Of a DNA stretch of 64,000 nucleotides, positions 59,841 to 64,000 are shown in pieces. Where the stretch lies: NCBI RefSeq assembly GCF_042646085.1, contig NZ_JBHRSZ010000002.1, positions 1 through 64,000 on the forward strand, written 5' to 3'. The notes beneath the pieces were generated by a model. That model had not been told where the DNA came from. It searched no databases and saw only the letters and a program-made list of their open reading frames with translations. The stretch's first letter is position 1, and every line of letters starts with the position of its first letter. This DNA comes from Litoribrevibacter euphylliae. GTDB lineage: Bacteria; Pseudomonadota; Gammaproteobacteria; Pseudomonadales; Litoribrevibacteraceae. The position numbers and the translations under genes are program-made.

Positions 59841-60338
59841 TTACATCTCCCGTCCAGCATCTAGCGCTTCAATCAACGCTTTCGCCTCTTCCAGCGAAAA
59901 CTGACTAAACACCTTAATCCCATGTTCAGAAAGCAATTTGGCCGTAATGCCCTGTCCGGGGATTTTTGTGTTTGAGAAATGGCCATCATAAACAAGCGTA
60001 CTGCCACAGCTTGGGCTGGATTCGGTTAACACCGCAACTTTGATATTGAAACGTTCACACAGAGCCAAGGCGTTTTCTGCACCTTTGAGGAACTCAGACG
60101 ATACGTCCTCACCGGTATCATCAACAACTCGTCCATCAAGTTGAAGTTCAGCGGGGGGTCTTGGCGTAGGTAATCCGCCGGACACTTCTGGGCAAATACT
60201 CACAATTCGCCCCTCTTTAGCCCAAGTATCTAAAATCGCCTGAGCTTGAGTATCTACCTTTTCAGCAACGTTAAGATCCGTTCCATTATATCGAACCGGA
60301 TTGCCAAGAAAGCAGGCACTGACCAGTACTTTTTCCAA
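59841..60338 (-). CDS. DUF523 family protein
   Basis: 165 aa with the family signature spread over the chain: KVLVSACFLGNPVRYNG at the start, VSICPEVSGGLPTPRPPAEL in the middle and LTESSPSCGSTLVYDG toward the end. Three conserved cysteines (ACFLG, ICPE, PSCGS) suggest metal or thiol chemistry. No biochemical function is established. The 3' end is shared with an inverted copy of the dispersed repeat, so its last codons may have been altered by that element. Confidence 0.88.
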   Translation of the reverse strand: MEKVLVSACFLGNPVRYNGTDLNVAEKVDTQAQAILDTWAKEGRIVSICPEVSGGLPTPRPPAELQLDGRVVDDTGEDVSSEFLKGAENALALCERFNIKVAVLTESSPSCGSTLVYDGHFSNTKIPGQGITAKLLSEHGIKVFSQFSLEEAKALIEALDAGREM

Positions 60339-60418
60339 GTGACTTCTCCAATAATCCTGTCCTTGGGATACCCAAGGACAGACTTCGATTATTACTACTG
60401 CAATGAACTAATGGTCAA

Positions 60419-60847
60419 TCAACCGTTAGAGCCGCCGGTCACCATAGCGATGAACTCGGCTTCGGTCATATTGTGGGTTTCGTTCCCAAAGTGATAAAAC
60501 TCTGGTTTACGATCAATGAAAATTTGCTGTTTAAACTCAAACTTCGATTCATCATCAAAGAAGCCAGCAGGCACTATGTATTCGTTGCTTTGTTTCACTC
60601 GATAATACAAGTGCGTGCCACAGTGCTTACAAAAGGCACGTTCACCCCATTCCGAAGAGTTGTACGCGGTGATGTGTTCTTGGCCTTCGAATTTTAGGTT
60701 AGGAATACCATCGGTAGCGAAGAACGGACCTCCACCCCAGCGACGACACATGCTGCAATGGCATACGCCCACTTGTGGTTTCATTTGGGTTGTTAGAGAG
60801 ACATTGCCACACAGACAGTGACCGTGCATTTCCATTGTTTCAGACAT
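60419..60847 (-). CDS. GFA/CENP-V-like zinc protein
   Basis: 142 aa with the GFA zinc pattern: HGHCLCGNVSL, VGVCHCSMCRRWGGGPF and AFCKHCGTHLYYRV, giving seven or more cysteines for two zinc sites. Family members include glutathione-dependent formaldehyde-activating enzyme, but most are of unknown role. It lies 85 bp downstream of the AraC-type regulator on the same strand. Confidence 0.9.
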   Translation of the reverse strand: MSETMEMHGHCLCGNVSLTTQMKPQVGVCHCSMCRRWGGGPFFATDGIPNLKFEGQEHITAYNSSEWGERAFCKHCGTHLYYRVKQSNEYIVPAGFFDDESKFEFKQQIFIDRKPEFYHFGNETHNMTEAEFIAMVTGGSNG

Positions 60848-60931
60848 TTGAATTCCTCCTTGACGTTCGCAATAAGCGTAAAAGACTAAACTAAATCCTA
60901 ACTACTTCCATAGGCTTTTATCCGAAAAACA

Positions 60932-61942
60932 TTAGCTCTTATGGCCTTTTCGATAATCCCCTGGCGTTAAGCCCGTCCATTTCTTAAAGGCACGATGGAA
61001 GGTACTGGCTTCGGAAAATCCCATTTTCTCCGCAATTTCCTGAATGCTTAATTCAGAACGATCCAAAAAACTAATGGCGGTATCTCTGCGAAGAGAATCT
61101 TTGATCTCCTGAAAGTTAGTGCCTTCTTCTCTGAGTTTTCTGCGCAAGGATTGCGGGGCCAAATGCACTTGATCTGCGAGCCAATCAAATTCAGGAAAAT
61201 CGGCCGTAAAATCTCGACCAAGTAAGCTTCGAACTTTGGCGGTCATGGTATTTCGTTCTTCTGGTCTGGCCAATAGATTAGCGGGCGACACTTGAAGAAA
61301 CTCTTTCATTTTCGCTTCAGATTGAATCAACGGCAGTTGCAGATATTTCTCATCAAACACAAGCGCCGTCTGTTCGCAGTCAAAGGTCACAGGGCACGCA
61401 AACAATTGCCAGTATTCTTTTTCATGCTCAGGGGCTGGATAGGCTAAACGCACTTCTTTTAAAGGAATTCGACGATCGACCAGCCAACTGGAAAAGCGGT
61501 GCCAAATCACCAATAGACTTTCACTAAGAAAGCGATCAGGGTCGTATTCAAGATCAATCTTAAAGGCCAATGTTGTTTGTTCACCCTGTTTTCGCAGTTT
61601 GATAGCGACACTGCCCTCGAACAAGCTATAAAACTGCCCGGCCCGTCTTAACGCGTGTTCTAGCGTATGACAATGGATGACCGCCTTACACATCATTGAA
61701 AAGCAGCCTAGCGGGCTGGAAACTGGTGCCAAGCCCATGTACTCGTCTTTGAGCTTGATCCATAACGAACGAATCAAAATCGCGTATTGAGCAGCGGTAA
61801 TTCGGAAATGAGGTTCGGTTAAGACTTCGGTAGAAATATTGATGCCTGTCAGGAAGGCATCGAGATCCAAACCTTTATTTTGAGCGCCACGCAAAGCAGC
61901 CATCACAAAGTTTCTTGGAATTGTATGATTATTTATTGTCAT
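60932..61942 (-). CDS. AraC-family transcriptional regulator
   Basis: 336 aa. An N-terminal arabinose-binding-type sensor domain covers residues 20-190 (LDAFLTGINISTEVL..., MGLAPVSSPLGCFSMMCKAVIHC), and a C-terminal double HTH lies at 235-335 (IQEIAEKMGFSEASTFHRAFKKWTGLTPGDYRKG). ATG 61942, with GGATGCC upstream, gives the typical length; the frame extends to 62134 but that part has no family likeness. It is divergent from the CaiB/BaiF gene, which it may control. Confidence 0.88.
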   Translation of the reverse strand: MTINNHTIPRNFVMAALRGAQNKGLDLDAFLTGINISTEVLTEPHFRITAAQYAILIRSLWIKLKDEYMGLAPVSSPLGCFSMMCKAVIHCHTLEHALRRAGQFYSLFEGSVAIKLRKQGEQTTLAFKIDLEYDPDRFLSESLLVIWHRFSSWLVDRRIPLKEVRLAYPAPEHEKEYWQLFACPVTFDCEQTALVFDEKYLQLPLIQSEAKMKEFLQVSPANLLARPEERNTMTAKVRSLLGRDFTADFPEFDWLADQVHLAPQSLRRKLREEGTNFQEIKDSLRRDTAISFLDRSELSIQEIAEKMGFSEASTFHRAFKKWTGLTPGDYRKGHKS

Positions 61943-62220
61943 GGCATCCAGATATTTGTTTTTGGAATTTGAATGAGACTCAATGTAAGTCTCTGAATCA
62001 TATCGACTCAGAGTAATTATGGAAACCGCTAGAGCGACTTTAGCAAAGTTAAGGAACCTCGGATAAAGATTACTTGGGAATCCGGTACTAAGTAAATGTT
62101 CATATTCGTCAACTAAATGGGTCTGAGCGGTCATATTCAGCCCTATTCGCTTGCTCTAGGCTAAAGTAGTCGGTCGTAACATCAATCATCAATAGAAATA
62201 TATAACTAAGGTTGGCGCCA

Positions 62221-63279
62221 ATGCTCAGTCCACTAAAAGGTTTAAAAATCCTCGACTTTTCAACGCTTTTACCAGGACCTTACGCCACCATGTTAATGGC
62301 CGATATGGGCGCATCAGTCACTCGAGTAGCGCATCCGACGAAACCCGATTTGACTGAAACGCTTCCTCCCTACATAGGCGGTACGTCTGCTCTGTCAGCT
62401 CAACTCAATCACAAAAAAGACTGTTTAAAGCTGGACCTTAAGCAACCGGAATCCTTAGAAAAGATAAAAAGCATTCTGAGTGAATTTGACGTGGTGATAG
62501 AACAGTTTCGTCCCGGCGTCATGGCAAAACTCGGGCTGGACTTTGAATCACTCAAGCAGATCAAGCCTAATCTTATCTATTGCTCAATTACCGGCTACGG
62601 ACAAACAGGTCCTTATGCTGATCGCGCAGGCCATGACATCAACTACCTCGCTCTTTCCGGCATTGCCAGTTATTCTGGCGATAAGACCCAAGGCCCGTCC
62701 TTAAACGGCATTCAGATTGCCGACATGGCTGGCGGTTCGCATCACGCAGTGATGAGTATCCTGGCTGCAGTGATTCATAAGCAAAGCACCGGGGAAGGTC
62801 AGTACATTGATGTCAGCATGACCGACTGTGCCTTCAGCATGAACATCATCAGTGGCGCACCAATGCTGGCTGGCGGTCACACTCCTCGACCACAAGGGGA
62901 ACTGTTAAACGGCGGTTTCTTCTACGACTATTATCCAACCTCAGACGGGCGTTACTTGTCAGTTGGCGGCCTGGAGCCCAAGTTCATAGAGCGCTTGGCA
63001 AGCATTCTCGATTATCCGTCATTGACACGGTTTGCGCTCAACCCTGATTTGGCAAAACAAGGCGAGCTCAAACAGCGTTTGTCCGATATCTTCAGCCAAA
63101 AAACGTTCGATGAGTGGCGCTCAATTTTTGCTAATGAAGACGTTTGTGTGGAACCGGTATTAACCTTGGAAGAAGCGGCACAGCATCCTCACTTCGTATC
63201 ACGCCAAAGCATCACGGAAACCGAAATCAAAGGCACCAACATCCAGCAATTGGCCCACCCGGTGAAATACTCACAGTAA
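62221..63279 (+). CDS. CaiB/BaiF family CoA-transferase (alpha-methylacyl-CoA racemase-like)
   Basis: 352 aa class III CoA-transferase family. The start LKGLKILDFSTLLPGPYATMLMADMGASVTRV is typical, followed by HKKDCLKLDLKQPE, LIYCSITGYGQTGPYADRAGHDINYLALSG (with the catalytic aspartate of the GHDINY block) and STGEGQYIDVSMTD. The AMACR branch is favoured by the GHDINYLALSG block. ATG 62221 is used. It could epimerise branched acyl-CoAs or activate a carboxylic acid by CoA transfer. It is divergent from the AraC gene. Confidence 0.88.
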   Translation: MLSPLKGLKILDFSTLLPGPYATMLMADMGASVTRVAHPTKPDLTETLPPYIGGTSALSAQLNHKKDCLKLDLKQPESLEKIKSILSEFDVVIEQFRPGVMAKLGLDFESLKQIKPNLIYCSITGYGQTGPYADRAGHDINYLALSGIASYSGDKTQGPSLNGIQIADMAGGSHHAVMSILAAVIHKQSTGEGQYIDVSMTDCAFSMNIISGAPMLAGGHTPRPQGELLNGGFFYDYYPTSDGRYLSVGGLEPKFIERLASILDYPSLTRFALNPDLAKQGELKQRLSDIFSQKTFDEWRSIFANEDVCVEPVLTLEEAAQHPHFVSRQSITETEIKGTNIQQLAHPVKYSQ

Positions 63280-63343
63280 AAAATGAGTAGATAGCTTTAT
63301 TTAAACTCGACCTGAAATCCCAGGTGTGCTTTTCTATTCTTTA

Positions 63344-63608
63344 GGGAACCTCTAAATAAGTCCCTCTCTGCTCAGGCCTATAAGAGAAATGTCTATTTGA
63401 GGCGCGGTTTTGAAGGCATAACGGGTTACGTCAAAAAGCCGCAACAAAAAAGAGGCATTTCTCTTAAGGCCCCGTAGGGCGGGGCTTTAAACACGTTATA
63501 ACTGCGTTGAGCTTCTTGAAAAGGTCTAGACATTCTCTACGAAACTCGCCTTGTTCTAACGTGTTTCTAGCGCCCGCTGAGCTAGAGCGGACTTGTTCAG
63601 AGGTTCCC
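63344..63608. mobile_element. 265-bp MITE-like element
   Basis: Terminal inverted repeats of 20 bp: GGGAACCTCTAAATAAGTCC on the left and GGACTTGTTCAGAGGTTCCC on the right (17 of 20 paired), each flanked outside by TA. Inside are a second inverted pair (AAGAGAAATG / CATTTCTCTT) and a GC hairpin GGCCCCGTAGGGCGGGGC. It has no transposase frame. The element separates the CaiB/BaiF gene from the dehydrogenase gene. It is non-autonomous and probably moved by an IS with the same ends elsewhere in the genome. Confidence 0.85.
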
Positions 63609-63655
63609 TAGATATACAAACGCATGACCAACTAAGAATAATTTCAGGGAACCCC

Positions 63656-64000
63656 ATGCAGAACTTCAAAAATAAAGTCGCAGCCATAACAGGTGCCGCC
63701 TCCGGCATTGGTGCTGCGTTGGCAGAATCTCTAGCTCGTAAAGGTTGTAACCTGGCACTAGCCGATATCAATGAAGCCAATCTAGAAAACATTGCCAATA
63801 AACTGGCCCACACAGGCGTTAAAATTACTCAACACGTATTGGACGTATCTAATCAAAAAGCGGTAGCAAATTTTGCTTCGGACGTGATGAAGCAACACAA
63901 AGGTATCAATCTGGTCATCAACAATGCCGGTGTCGCTCTGGCGGAAAATATCGATCAAATGAGTTATGGCAATTTTGAATGGCTCATGAACATCAATTTC
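63656..64000 (+). CDS. short-chain dehydrogenase/reductase, cut by the window edge
   Basis: The first 115 codons of an SDR. VAAITGAASGIGAALAESLAR holds the TGxxxGIG cofactor motif and NNAGVA follows at the usual place. Asp in LALADINEAN after strand 2 suggests NAD. CAGGGAACC precedes the ATG, and that ribosome site lies about 40 bp right of the MITE's right end. The catalytic Ser/Tyr/Lys lie beyond the window. It may act on the same substrates as the CaiB/BaiF gene product. Confidence 0.88.
   Translation, partial: MQNFKNKVAAITGAASGIGAALAESLARKGCNLALADINEANLENIANKLAHTGVKITQHVLDVSNQKAVANFASDVMKQHKGINLVINNAGVALAENIDQMSYGNFEWLMNINF

Noticed and set aside
63344..63608. Full insertion sequence
   Set aside because: The 265 bp contain no transposase frame or fragment, so it was called a MITE-like element.

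Overview
The window looks like the chromosome of a marine gammaproteobacterium of the Oceanospirillales/Alteromonadales kind. This is inferred from moderate GC, the monomeric isocitrate dehydrogenase, the VolA-FadL pair, a Pseudomonas-like spu polyamine locus, an fpv-like iron operon, a type I-F CRISPR-Cas system and an integron-type integrase. No rRNA or tRNA gene was found.

Layout. 1-1.4 kb: an integron integrase (IntI) with a LexA box directly before its start and an attC-like half site to its left. 1.4-14.8 kb: malate synthase G, a truncated haemoglobin, a VolA-type lipoprotein lipase with a FadL channel, a ToxR-like membrane regulator with a small membrane partner, monomeric Icd, a solute-binding protein gene broken by one stop codon, and a lone PAS protein. 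14.8-30.8 kb: polyamine uptake and breakdown (two gamma-glutamylpolyamine synthetase-like enzymes, aldehyde dehydrogenase, PuuD/SpuA, SpuC transaminase, PotFGHI importer, SpeB-like ureohydrolase, a PuuR-like regulator and a PuuB-like oxidase), with a shared candidate operator TTTGTANNATATTTTG. 30.8-35.3 kb: tandem paralogous exported amidohydrolases, a SnoaL-like protein and a bifunctional ManC. 35.3-46.9 kb: the type I-F locus: a 33-repeat array (plus a degenerate end repeat), AT-rich leader, VapBC, then csy4-csy3-csy2-csy1, a regulatory gap, cas2-3 and cas1, all on the minus strand. 47-52.8 kb: RNase HI, small exported proteins and a thiolase/FadB-type beta-oxidation pair. 53-59.7 kb: an fpv-like periplasmic iron-release and uptake operon with a Fur-box-like site. 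59.8-64 kb: DUF523, GFA-type and AraC-type proteins, a CaiB/BaiF CoA-transferase, a 265-bp MITE-like element, and a short-chain dehydrogenase cut by the window edge.

The most notable signal is in the gap between cas2-3 and csy1 (42.19-42.57 kb). Two degenerate CRISPR repeats face opposite to the cas genes and enclose a 25-nt spacer. The first 20 nt of that spacer match, at 17 positions, a site on the opposite strand with a correct 5'-CC PAM, and a full 32-nt protospacer there would end exactly on the -35 box of a good sigma-70 promoter (TTGATA-N17-TATTAT) driving csy1-4. This has the architecture of a crRNA-like guide (CreR type) by which the Csy complex represses its own operon. The same promoter would first transcribe an unrecognised 47-residue single-span membrane protein.

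A second recurring theme is short degenerate tandem duplication (12-, 15- and 18-bp units, all multiples of three) inside or just behind genes at five places.
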